A stretch of DNA of 64,000 nucleotides from Linnemannia elongata (Eukaryota; Mortierellomycota; Mortierellomycetes; Mortierellales; Mortierellaceae). Below the pieces are notes generated by a model. That model did not search any database. It was not told the DNA's origin and worked only from the letters and a program-made list of their open reading frames with translations. Below are positions 12,187-22,634 of this stretch, piece by piece; within the stretch, counting starts at the first letter, position 1; every line of letters starts with the position of its first letter. The stretch is taken from contig JAXBDG010000008.1 of the NCBI GenBank assembly GCA_036320915.1, positions 186,001 through 250,000 on the forward strand, written 5' to 3'. The translations under genes and the position numbers were made by a program.

Positions 12187-13395
12187 GGCTGTTTGCTGTT
12201 TGCTTTGCTGCTGTTGTTGTTGTTGTTATTGAATGAGTGTTTGCTCTGTGTGCAAAGGAGTGTGGAAAGAAAAGAAAAGAAAAAGAAAGAGAGGGGAGTC
12301 TGTTCACCAAGAGTAAGGTGTGACAACAATGATTTTTGTGTGTGGGTGTAGATGTGGGTAAACGGCCCTCTTTTTCGGTTCTTTTTAAGCGCGAGTCGGG
12401 ATGCGCCGCAGTGATCGCACTAAACACTGTATTGAAAAAAAATATGTCGTTGTGTACCAGTTCACCCTGGCCCAAACAACAACTCCTCATGCTTTCTCTT
12501 CTCCACCGAGTTCAATTACACCGTGCAATAGAACCTGCCACAGATAGTCCCACGCGAGCAAAGGGAAGGAGTCATCTTTGTCTCCGGCTTAGGCTCCTAA
12601 GGCTGAGCACTTGCTTGCCATTGATATATCCTTGTCATCGATCCATCGATCGAGTAAAGAAGGACAATGAGGGCATTGCATGTGTTGCAATCAGTTGGAA
12701 CCCCCTTTTTTTTCTTGTACACGGCCAGAGAAATGGAGGCGTACATTAAGTATTTTTCAAAACAAAAGAACCTCCTTTGATTGTCTCGAGCCCAGCGACA
12801 GGTGGGAGCACCTGCCCAACAATGACTCACGATCTGTCGAAGTGAAAATGGAGGCGGGCAGGGTAAGGGCACTGGGGGCGCCAGGTTTATAGGTCCGTGT
12901 GTGGATATGTGTTTGAGTTATCGACTGTGTTAATGGGACCGGTATAGAGGGGAGTGTTCCCTTTGGAGTCTGTTTGTTCCTTCTATGTTTTCTTGGGACT
13001 TCGATGGGCGGAGTGGGAGGGTATGACAGAGTGTGGCAAATGCTCTCCCTCTCACCTTTTTTTTTTTTTTTTTTTTTTTTTTTTCATTTGGATTAGAGGT
13101 CACAAAGGTGATAGATAGTTCATGTTGGGCGATGCTCCTTTTCTACATCTTCTGTGTAGTTGGGACTTGTCTTGTTCGTTCACCGTTCTTCTTGCGCAGT
13201 TTGAGTATGTTGTAGGTCAATTGACATTGTCGCTGTGGTATCCCTTTTAGATAGCGGCGTCTAGACATGCTAATTGAAGCCGCGTGTGTGAGCTCACTTC
13301 CCTTGGGTATGGTGCGTTTTTCACAGTGTCCGGACAAGCCTCACTAAATAGGGATGGGCATTTCACAGGGCATCGCTCATCAATCAATGTCCGAA
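12187..13395. other. Divergent intergenic region between the GTPase and cupin genes
   Basis: About 1.2 kb. The GTPase side has a CAA-repeat leader and a CT-rich promoter. A run of 28 T lies at 13057-13084. Short open frames here lack recognisable motifs. I see no RNA gene. Confidence 0.5.
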
Positions 13396-13403
13396 TATAA
13401 AAA
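13396..13403 (+). promoter_or_regulatory. TATA box of the cupin gene
   Basis: TATAAAAA lies 133 bp upstream of the cupin ATG, followed by a strongly pyrimidine-rich leader (CTCTACACTCCCCCTCCCCC region), the usual arrangement for a highly expressed fungal gene. Confidence 0.45.
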
Positions 13404-13528
13404 GACGTGCGATTCTCCGAACTGCGAAGTGAAAGAACCTTTCGCTTTCTTGTCTCCACTCCCCTCTCATACCCGCACTCTACACTCCCCCTCCCCCTTT
13501 CAACAACCAAACAAACACAAGACACATC

Positions 13529-14187
13529 ATGAAGGCCACGACTTTGGATTCGCTGCCCGTAGCATACATCTCACACGACTCGACCGTTGAGAAGAAGGTG
13601 CTACTCAAGAACGGAGAAGTTCCTCATGTCACTCAATTGGCCGTTGCTACTCTCAAACCTGGCGAGCAGGCCACCAAGCACTACCACAAAGACATGACCG
13701 AGAGTAAGTCAACTGGCAATTAATGCTTGCTGGAGAATCAAAGGGAGGGGGAGAGCCAGAGAGAGAAAGAAGAAGAAAAAAAAAAAAAAAAAAAAACACC
13801 GAGCGTGCATCAATCCCTCAAATTGTTGTTCCTAACGGTTGCTTTTTACTGTCCTTCTTCTTTGCTTGCATTACTTCTCCTGTTGTGCTATAACTAGCAT
13901 TCCACTTTCAGGCCGGCGCTGGAGAGATGGAAGTTGATGACAAGACATTCGAGATCAAGGCCGGTGACACCGTCACAGTCTACCCCGGAGAGACGCATGA
14001 GATCAGGTACAGACTGTCATGATGTAGCTGATGCAGATGAAAGAAAAGCATGAGAACGACTAGTGCCTGAGCGAGAGAATGACAGGAGCTAATGCATTCG
14101 TCTTCACTGTGTCTGTTTGTGTTCTAATGAATTAGGAACACTGGCTCGGAGAACCTTGTGATCATCTACTTTGGTATCGTCGAGTGA
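13529..14187 (+). CDS. Small single-domain cupin protein
   Basis: A 111-aa protein from three exons: 13529-13703, 13898-14006 and 14136-14187. Cupin motif 1 is seen as ATKHYHKDMTE, with the paired His and the Glu, then a Gly further on. Motif 2 is seen as GDTVTVYPGETHEIRN, with the PxGxxH core. These residues would bind one divalent metal in a beta-barrel. Between the motifs the text GAGEMEVDDKTFEIKAGD is typical of single-domain microbial cupins. No signal peptide is present, so it is probably cytosolic. The reaction cannot be predicted; cupins range from dioxygenases to isomerases and sugar-binding proteins. The first intron holds a 19-bp A run. A TATA box and CT-rich leader suggest strong transcription. 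Confidence 0.87.
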
Positions 14188-14727
14188 TCTCCTTGTTGAT
14201 TCGCACTTGGACACAAAGGAACACACAGGACAAGGACAGGAAGGCGATAAACAGTACACTATACAACATACCTACCATCTACATCCAAGTCATACATTAA
14301 TAATAATAACAAGCAAACCATTGCTCCCAATATCCCTATTTCTCAATTGCCTGTGTTACCTTTCCCTCCTTGCCATGTGCCTCATGTCCCGTCTTTGACC
14401 TTGACCTGTTATCTATTTGCCCCTGCAGGCTCCTACCAACGGTTTCTGATTGAAGTGAGTGCTAATTACATGGGGCAATTCTTTTTCTAGCCTCCTCTAT
14501 TAGAAGCTGAATATTCGCTCTCAGTGTGAATCAAGGGGACCGACCATAGGCTTTCGTCCAGATAAATACAGTTCTGGCAATTTATTTGAGGAGGGCGTAG
14601 CTGGAATGGAAAATATTTGACCATGCAAGAGAAGACTTCTTCTGCGCATGTGGTAAAGCTAGATATTTTGTTGCTATTGGCGTTGCTCTCTTGAACATCC
14701 AACCTTAGGAACCAAGTGAGGGTTTAA
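14188..14727. other. Convergent intergenic region
   Basis: About 540 bp between the cupin stop and the Cys-rich protein stop. No coding or structural feature could be supported. Confidence 0.5.
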
Positions 14728-15069
14728 CTAATAGCATGTCCAGTTGCACCTGCCCGAGCAGCATGTTCGAGGATCACCGCCACATGTATAATCTTTTGGC
14801 AAGCAGTTCTGTTGCTCCAGGAACGGATTCTGGCGACGAGGACCATTTCCACGTCGTCCTCTTTGACTCAGCGAGTCATCTTCGACGCGCCGCTCGTTTG
14901 GAAGGCATGAGAAGATCATGTCAGTAGGATAGCCCTTGGCGCGGCACGGGCCTGGCTCAGGATAGCACTCAGTGTTCGAGGGGCATTCTTCGCAATCGTA
15001 CACGCAAGATTGTGCACCGGTGACTGCCGCAAAAAGCCCCAAGATCACCAAAAACAAAGGCTTGTACAT
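14728..15069 (-). CDS. Small secreted cysteine-rich protein with knottin-like C-terminus
   Basis: A 113-aa intronless protein. Residues 1-19 (MYKPLFLVILGLFAAVTGA) are a clear signal peptide. The mature part has twelve cysteines in two sets of six. Set one, residues about 22-55, has spacing C-x3-C-x2-C-x5-C-x6-C-x12-C. Set two, at the C-terminus, has spacing C-x6-C-x6-CC-x3-C-x3-C, the framework of inhibitor-cystine-knot peptides. Between them lies a polar, Arg-rich linker with three Arg-Arg pairs (ERR, GRR, PRR), the kind of site cut by Kex2-like proteases. It may therefore be a precursor that releases a short disulfide-rich peptide, but that is inference. Role unknown: effector-like, antimicrobial or channel-acting peptides are all possible. 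A TATA element lies 69 bp upstream. Confidence 0.8.
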   Translation of the reverse strand: MYKPLFLVILGLFAAVTGAQSCVYDCEECPSNTECYPEPGPCRAKGYPTDMIFSCLPNERRVEDDSLSQRGRRGNGPRRQNPFLEQQNCLPKDYTCGGDPRTCCSGRCNWTCY

Positions 15070-15137
15070 GGTAAACTATGCTGTAGAAGAGCACAAGGGT
15101 GTAAGCTATCAGTTGTTAAATCAGACGGTTGTAGTTG

Positions 15138-15145
15138 ATTTTATA
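15138..15145 (-). promoter_or_regulatory. TATA box (with adjoining CCAAT) of the Cys-rich protein gene
   Basis: Read on the minus strand, CCAATATAAAAT combines a CCAAT pentamer and a TATAAAAT element about 69 bp before the ATG. Confidence 0.45.
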
Positions 15146-16434
15146 TTGGTGGAATCTTGAACCTTACCTAGACTTGAGACGGGAATTTGTTATTGTGGAT
15201 CTGAGTGTGATGAAAACAGGCAATAGTGAAGGTTGCGGACAAAACGGAGATGATGAGGGGTATATTTATACACGATGGTGTCTCTAGCTTACGCTTTGGA
15301 TTGTGCCCTGCACCTTATTTAATCCCTGTCCTTTTCTCTTTATATATTATAAGCGGGTTAGAAAGTGCCGCCCCCTATACAAAGACCAATGGAATGCACA
15401 GCAACAAAACAGAGATGTATGGAAATTCCCCGAGGAAAAAAAAATATGCGCTGTGTATAAAAAAGACTGTCGAATACCCTAGGGTACATAACAGCAACGC
15501 CAATGTTACGAGCTGTGAGATGGATATAATTTTCCAAAGGAAAAGAGACCAATGCGATGTCCTGTGCGTAGACAAAAAAAAAAGTGATGCTGTAAACGAA
15601 ATAGATAAAACAAACAGGGCGAGAAAAGATTGGTTTTTGCTTTAAATATTTCCAGTTATGCATCTATCTTCCTCACGTCTCCAGTTATGCACGCCTTCCC
15701 GACTATGCTCTCCATTGTTGCATGCCAAAGTCGCTTATAGGGGCAAAGTTAGTCTGCCTTTTATTGTTGCAGTGACCCGAGTAGACTCTCACGCTCCAAG
15801 GGAAATGGACGAGAACGAGGTAAGCCTTACAATATGTACTGAAGGTGTAGCACCTTCAGGTGATCGGCATCAAACTCAACTGACTCATCTTCAAGACTAC
15901 AATATACGTGATTGAAATACTTTTGTTCTCCACCAGGCTATATTGTTCTTTTTCTTTTTTGCTTTTGTTGCATGAAAATGTCACAGAGTGTTGCGTTGAG
16001 GGCCAAAGTCCAAAAAAACCATTCCGCATGGCCTATCCAAAGAGCATAAACAGGAAAATGGGGCATGGGAACGTGCAAGGGCGTAGATAATGAAGAGGAG
16101 AAGGTTGTATGCACAGCGCATGAACAAAGAAAAGGGGCAACGTATGTACAGTGGTATGGGTGGTAAAAAAAAGTATGGGCTCCCATTCAAGAACCGCGTA
16201 TGTTACATGGCATAGTCAGTGTGGTAATCTTGAGGGGAGTTCCTTAGGTTGGCCGAGTCGTCGGCGTTAGTGCCGGGTGTAACAGAGTTATTGGTCGACG
16301 AAGAAGGAGAGGGGAGAGAGGAGTTCCCTTCTACAACCCCTGTGTTCGAGGACGCGTCAACAGGATCGGCGGGCATGTCTCGATGACGGCAGGTGGAAAA
16401 GGAACGTAGATATGTGCGTGTTTGTGTGTATATG

Positions 16435-16465
<31 letters not shown>

Positions 16466-17232
16466 TCTCCTTCCTAGATATCGCAAACAAAAAACGGTTA
16501 CTCTCAGGACCTGCTCTGCATTTCTCGGTTTTCAAGAAAAGGTGCTGTTCATTCTGGCTTTTTCTACACGACGTGGCTTAACGGTCTCAAAGCCACTAAC
16601 ACTTCCTCTCCAGCCTACCACGTTGTTATGGAATCAGGCGGTTCGATTGAGATATTGTAGAGCGCTTGTTACACTCACAGTTGAGCTCGACTAAAAAAGA
16701 GGAGAATCATCGCCGACGAACCTTCAGGATTGTAACAGAGGCAGGGATCAAGTGGTATCTGAAAAACAAACGTTTTTGCCTATTCGGAGATGAGCGTCAA
16801 AAAAAAGTAGTCCAAGTCAAAGATAAGACGGGAATAAGTGGCTTAAGCGTACCTAATAATGTGTAGATCAAGAACCACCCCCCGGGCAACTCCATGCTAC
16901 TCGGAGGCAGCCCACATAAACAACACAACACCTTCCTCAACCTTGGCAAATATTTCACCACTTCACTTCCGCCTGTCCCATCACGCAATCGACTTTTACA
17001 GCGGCAACATCAATCGATCCAGTCGAATCCTGCACCTGTGTAAGTCCTGCCAGGTATTGCAACCAACCTCCGTCCCGAGTTAATGGGTCATCATTTTCCA
17101 GACGCAGTATCCAGGGGTAGTATCCGTAGATTTAATGGATCCTTGTGTGCTCCCCCAATATATCTCCAGGAACGTTCGTAAATCTGTCCTGCTTAGCAGC
17201 CCAGGTCTTTAGGTCTAAATGAGTAAGTACCA
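15146..17232. other. Intergenic region with no supported gene
   Basis: About 2.1 kb. A minus-strand stretch at 16203-16379 has amino-acid composition like a Ser/Asn/Pro-rich protein end (MPADPVDASSNTGVVEG onward, ending in DYAM and a stop) and could be a terminal exon. No upstream exon or motif supports it. The remainder has homopolymers and a GT microsatellite. Confidence 0.35.
16435..16462. repeat. (GT)14 microsatellite
   Basis: Fourteen uninterrupted GT units in non-coding DNA. Confidence 0.95.
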
Positions 17233-17626
17233 TCAATGATCCAGTCTAGTTTTTAGAAGGTGTCCAGATGCCTGAGCACAGCTGCAAAATCTGCAAGTCT
17301 GATCAATTGGCCTTGATGTAACAGAGAAGGGTCTACTGGAAGTGGTGTCGGTGGTGACAGCCAATGCAGCGTGATAACAGGTCACAAGGAAAGGTAGACT
17401 AAACGTGATGCTGGAAACAACGCAGTAGCTCTGTTCCAAAGATAACCTAAACCCCGGTTAGGTGAACAACATCCTTTTGTTTTTGCCGGTGTCAATTGTG
17501 TGGACGAAGCGAGACAGCAGGAGCTTGTAGAGGGTAACGATAGGTTCGTAAGAGGTGTGATAGGTCCTTGAGGCTAAGGTAAGTTAGTATCGAATGTGCC
17601 AGTTCGGCCATTCTGAGCAAGCGCAT
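17233..17626 (-). pseudogene. Truncated, frameshifted F-box protein relic
   Basis: Reading on the minus strand from the ATG at 17626, the peptide MRLLRMAELAHSILTYLSLKD and then LSHLLRTYR looks like an F-box: a short helix-loop-helix with the Leu and Ser-Leu pattern. The frame then runs into a stop at 17492. A different frame picks up a plausible continuation (LLLSRFVHTIDTGKNK), meets a TAA and continues again to 17233. At least one indel and one stop therefore break it. A well-formed CT-rich leader precedes the ATG, so the 5' end of a once-active gene remains. It lies head to head with the intact F-box gene at 18226, which suggests an old pair. The exact extent is uncertain. Confidence 0.5.
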
Positions 17627-18225
17627 AGTATGAATGATCGTTGTTGGAGAAAGAATGGGTGCAGGAAATAAGGAAAGAGAGTGATATTGTTGTGGTTGGC
17701 TGATACTGGTTGTTGTTGGAACCTGCGTGTGGAGTAATGAACGATGAATGAAAGTAGAGTGAAGGCATAGAGGAATGAGAGGACGAAAGAGTGAGGAACT
17801 AGAGAGAATGGGAGAGGAGATAAGGAGTGGGAACAACCATGCATGGCGAATCTTATAACGACCCTGCGTTTTATAAGAAGAAAAGTCGCTCAAGAAGAAA
17901 AGCCCGTCGATAATGAAGGTGCACACACAAGAAGGCAAGGAAAGCACCAAGGAGGAGACTCTGGCTATGGTTATCATTAATAGGTCCACTTCGCCCTGGA
18001 GAACGGCACTACGCACGGATCAGACTCTGTTTCAGATAGAATCTCAGGTCCGATAGGTTATGGCGTGGATGGGTGGCTTTTAAGTTCTCATTTGAACCAT
18101 TTTGCTCCGAAATCATATCATGACGCACGTCCTTTTTCCTTCCCTTCCCACCACCTCTTTTCCCGACCCAAAATCTTGTCCGACAAACAATACACTCGAC
18201 ATACGCACTTCGGAGAAATAAAACA

Positions 18226-18285
18226 ATGTATCTTCAACAGCAACCATCGGCCACCAGCAACAACAACAATGGCAACGAGAACACC

Positions 18286-18316
<31 letters not shown>

Positions 18317-19782
18317 CCACAACCACCGCCGCCATCCGTGCACTAGACCTTCCAGAAATCCGCCTCGTCATCTCCACCTTCCTCCCACGCAGACACTGTG
18401 TCCCCTGCCTCCTCGTCTCCAAATCCTTCTACACCACCTTCCTCCCCCAGATCTGGCGATCTCCCAACCTGTACCCTTACCCACTCACACCCAAGAATGC
18501 ACACTTTTCGGCGACGTTGGTGGGGAAGCATGGACATCTTTTACAGGATATTGGGCCATTGTTTAGTGCGAGGCAATTTTCGTTTTTGGCGGGTGCGCGG
18601 TTGGAGGGGTTGAGGAGTGTTACGGTACATCAGCTCAGGACTTTGCAGGATAGGGAGGCGTTTGAGAAGGTCTTGCTGAGCCAGAGGCAGTTGGATGTTG
18701 TGTTGAGGCTGGAGGAGTTCAGGTCACATGGATATGCAGTAGATTCTGAGACGCTGGTTGGGCTGGGAATTTTGCCAAGCTTGTCGACACCTTTTTCCAA
18801 GGACAGGATGTCTATAGCCCACCAATTGCCTTTTACAAACTCCCTGAGATGCCTAACGCTGGAAAACATGGACATGGACCACAGCACGTTCTCAGACGTA
18901 CTCCGATACTCGGCTCACCTCACGGACCTCACTCTCGCAAAGGTCGTCTTCACTTCACCCCTTTCGCCCTCCTCAGAGACACCACTATTCACAAGCACAC
19001 GCATCTGCACCCTAACTGCAACAATCCATCAAACCCTACACCTCGGTCACCAGGACTCCGCACCTCCACCACTCCTGGTGCACCTCCCAGCTCTCACAAC
19101 CTGGAAGATATCTCTCATTGATTTTCAGGACACGGACATAAGACCAACTCTCGCCCAGTCTCTCCACCAAGCCGTCAACACGCATACTCCACTGCTCACA
19201 AATCTAGAATTCCGCTGGGGAACTACGGCCTTGATTAACAGTCTACTCACTGGTGCATTCTCGGACATCAAGATCAAGAGGATTGGGTTCACTTACAGCA
19301 AGGATAAGTGTAGTTTAGACGGGATGATGCCCGGGGTCTTGAGGCATGCGCACTCACTCGTGGCGTTATCCTTGTCAGGATTCAACCTCATGCGTATTAT
19401 CCGTAACCCGACACCGCCACCATCGCCTCAACTGGATCCTTCGGACACGATGTTTTCCAAGCTGGTGCGATCATGTCCTCACCTGAGGGTTTTATCGATT
19501 CCTCATTACACTGCAAAAATTGAGTCCTTCGAGCAGGATGAAGAGTGGGCGTGTCAAGATCTAGAGACTCTCTGTGTGAAGGTTCAAGGACTGGATGATG
19601 TGGATGCCTGCTTGACCAAGATTATGGCTCTCAGAAACAGTACCACCTGGCGGTCATCAGGACAGGTGGAGATAGAGGGAGAGGGCATTGGTGATCGTGT
19701 TATCAAGAGATTGATTGGTCTTCGTCGCTTGAAGACTGTCTGGCTGGGCACCAAAGATGTGTACCTGGCAACGATACGATAG
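18226..19782 (+). CDS. F-box protein with LRR-like body
   Basis: A 518-aa intronless protein. Residues 1-40 are low-complexity, with Asn/Thr runs from CAA/AAC codons. Residues about 38-80 (LDLPEIRLVISTFLPRRH, then CLLVSKSFYTTFLPQIWRS) fit an F-box, which would bind Skp1 in an SCF ubiquitin ligase. The remaining 430 residues have repeated hydrophobic segments such as LRCLTLENMDMDHSTFSDVLR and LVALSLSGFNL, consistent with degenerate leucine-rich repeats that would hold a substrate. The C-terminus (VIKRLIGLRRLKTVWLG) is a common ending of this expanded fungal family; a decayed relative of it is seen at about 44.05 kb. The start ATG is the first in frame. The target is unknown. Confidence 0.82.
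18270..18315 (+). repeat. AAC/CAA trinucleotide repeat in the F-box gene
   Basis: An imperfect run of AAC units encodes an Asn/Thr tract in the N-terminal tail. Length change would be in frame. Confidence 0.8.
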
Positions 19783-19833
19783 GAATGCCATCTTTCCCTT
19801 CACGTTACCCTTTTCACCTTTGAAAATTTGATC

Positions 19834-21240
19834 TCAATACATTTGAAAGCTGTTTGTAGAGTGCTAACTTGGGAACATGCGGAGCAAATTAATATGCAAT
19901 GCTGTGCATGCAGAAATGTGTTTAATTGTGTGTTTATTATTGTATCGGTACTAGAGGACGTGGAAAGACAGAGGCTGAGTGCACCATAGCTGCCAGTTCA
20001 AGCACGCTGAGAAAAGCTCCGGAAGCGACTTCATTAGGAGGAGATAGAATGTGAGGTTCTTGAGTTGCATCGAGATTCTGATTATGAGGTCTCGACCGAA
20101 AGACGCGATGGTCGCGATGGTGGCGGCAGTTGCAATAGGCACAAAACATAATGATAACAACGACAAGGAAATAGTAAAAGAAAGTGTTAGAAGGAGTGTC
20201 AAGTTAAACAAAGGACAGGAACAAGTCACCATATCTGGCACTTCAATTTTTGTTTCTCCATGCTTTTGCCCTAAATTCTGAACAGAGTGGACTTTTGGAT
20301 GGCCAGGCACGCAAAGTAGTCTTGACCGGACACAAAACCTCTGTCTTTAACTACTGGCCCAACTACCCTAGACAACCTACATAACGTGACCATTCTTGTC
20401 CCAGAATATAATCGCCTGGTGCCTAGAACTCTTTTGTTCACGGGATGGTCGCCAGTCGGATAAGCGCGAGAACAAAAAAAGATACACCGGTCAACCGTGC
20501 AAGAAGGGGAGAAGAAATAAACAAAAAGTGACCAAGAGCCCAACCCATCGTAACAGAGGTCCGAACCGAGCCAAGTGGGCAAGGCCGGTTGAGGAGACAT
20601 GTCGATCGTTTGGTTAATGAACCTTAGCAAAGCAAACCTCCCGCTAGCAGACCCATCCAAGGAATGTAGGAATTGAGGATGCCGAACCAACGATGCAACC
20701 ACTCCCGTTTCACTCTTTCAACACTCACTACACAAATCAAGCGAAATGTGAATGACAGGCGAATGCCTCGGGTACTTTGCAGTGACCATGGCAGTATACG
20801 TTTCGGCGAGGGTGGTCTGCCTGATGGGTCTATGAATCACATTTTGCTTATCCCCCAAGCCTCCTTCCAGCCATCAGACGAATAAATAGTGAAAATGAAC
20901 GGCCCCTCTTTTGCAAGTGCCACTTCGAAAGAAAAAATGACAACCCAAGGAAAACAAAAAAAGAGCCCAGCAAGATGTAGGTGAAATGGAAACAGGAAGC
21001 TCATGTTAACTGACCGATTCTCTTGTCGGGAAGACCGACTTGCCGACTTGCTTGGGAGGGAGGGTGGAAGCGGAGGAGAGTGAGTAGAGGAGGGCGGGGA
21101 GGAAGAGAGGAGGGAAAGAAAAGAGTTGGTGGGAAAGAAATGAAGTGGAGGCAAAGTAGATAGAGATGGAGGCAAAGGAGAGAGATGGGAGAAATGTACA
21201 GAAAAGGAAATGGAGGCAAATGAATGAGCCTCTCTTTGTA
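19834..21240. repeat. Duplicated segment, copy A
   Basis: This stretch begins about 50 bp after the F-box stop and is clearly similar, in the same orientation, to 41295-43868. Shared landmarks include GCTGTTTGTAGAGTGCTAAC with GGGAACATGCGGAGCAAATT near 19850, GGCACAAAACATAATGATAA near 20140, AGAAAGTGTTAGAAGG near 20190, and CTGACCGATTCT near 21010. In copy A the two halves are joined at about 20040-20069. In copy B about 1.2 kb intervenes. A minus-strand open frame at 19951-20310 has a hydrophobic core (LLTLSFTISLSLLSLCFVP) that is also kept in copy B. Its coding status is unproven. The nature of the unit (segmental duplication or unrecognised mobile element) is not known. Confidence 0.8.
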
Positions 21241-22634
21241 ACTTAGATAGATGAAGGACCTAAGACGCCAAAATTGTACTTATTTTCTCCTTTTCATCAC
21301 CACACCTTCTTCCTCCCTTGTGTGCGCTGTTTTATGCCCTCTTTCCATGGTCACTCCTCGATACATTAAAGCTTCCAGCTGACGGTACCTTTTGTTGTCT
21401 AAATACCACGAGTGGTCCTGGTTATGCTCAATAAAGAGCTTAAAAAATACGAAGATGGTTCAATCACATATTCTAATGTCCTTTTTTTGAGCGCCAACGG
21501 TAATAAGTGTCGATTGGGTACAGTATGTCGGTGTCGTCGGCATATTTAAAATAGGAGCTTGTAGAGCAGGACAAAGGACAAGGAGCATGTTTGTTTTTGA
21601 ACTTCGTACGTCGCTTCGACCTTTTCGATGAAAAGTCTGCCACTCGGGATTTCGGGTCACTTTTAGAGAGAGGAGAAGTAATCATTCCTGGACCTTCAGG
21701 AACACCAGCGGAGCAAATTTTGGGCGGACAATGCTTTACAGCCGAATACCGAGTTGACCGTCAGGCGCGCTGGACATACTGTTCAAGATGCAGGGGTCAT
21801 GCAAGCCAACATGGAATGTGAAGAGTTCTTTTCAAGCAAAGGTGGGGGATTACTTGACCAGGAATTGATGGATGAGTGTGAGGGTGAGAGTGTCAAAGAG
21901 AATAATGCAAGGCTTCTTAAAATCTAGTAATGAGTTATATGGGAAATATATTCACGCCAATGCAAATGCATAAACAATCAATTGTTTGTTGAGGTTTCTA
22001 CAGGACTTTTTGTATTTGTGGATTAATATAATTTTGTGTGTATTTCTTTTATCATTTTCACCCCAGTTTTGCTCAAAATCAATAGTTCTCAGCGCAAAGT
22101 CAAGGAATTCGATGAGGCTGCAGTGTTCTATGATCTAAAGCAGAGGGAAAGCAACCGTTATTAATTTTAGTTAGTCAGTCTAGGTCCTCAACTTCGCGCT
22201 CGGAAGGCAAAAAAAATGATAGATATGAGGACGACGTCTTTAGACCCGGAAATACCACCTCGTCATCGCTCACAACCAATCACCCCTGTTCATGGCTATC
22301 GAAATGTTGACGAGTGACTATTGTGGAGAAGTTAAGACCGGATTAGAATGGCTCGTGCGCGTGGGAAATGCAGAAAGGAAATTTTTTCCCTGTGGTTTTA
22401 TGATATTATGACATCACCAATCAATGAACACATCGTTACACATGAATCACGGTTTGCTTTTCTTACCAACCTCCCACTTTCATTTCCCAATACAAAAGAT
22501 GAGAAAGGTCGCTCATACTCTTACTTGGAACATTTTCTCATTCCCTCTCTCCTCTTATTTCCACTGCATACACCAATATCGCAGACTCAGCACACCAACA
22601 CATCGATACTGACTATCACCACCATCACCCCATC
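21241..22634. other. Intergenic region upstream of nitrate reductase
   Basis: About 1.4 kb. It has short open frames at 21470-21820 without convincing family resemblance, then A/T-rich DNA. The last 300 bp hold a CCAAT (22270s) and pyrimidine-rich leader of nitrate reductase. Confidence 0.45.
22217..22226 (+). promoter_or_regulatory. Paired GATA motif upstream of nitrate reductase
   Basis: TGATAGATAT holds two overlapping GATA cores about 410 bp before the ATG. Fungal nitrate-assimilation genes are usually controlled by GATA factors of the AreA/Nit2 type. The site is short and could be chance. Confidence 0.3.

Noticed and set aside
16203..16535. Minus-strand frame ending in DYHTDYAM
   Set aside because: The N-terminal half is a GT-microsatellite translation. 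The Ser/Asn-rich end could be an exon but no upstream exon or splice partner was found.
20837..21219. Ser/Pro/Leu-rich minus-strand frames in duplicated segment A (also in B)
   Set aside because: Composition follows a purine-rich tract. The frames differ between copies and contain no motif, so I treat it as non-coding repeat sequence.
21470..21690. YADDTDIL peptide on the minus strand, like a reverse-transcriptase active site
   Set aside because: The flanking residues do not look like a reverse transcriptase, the frame is only about 70 codons, and no other RT block or element end is nearby. Probably chance.
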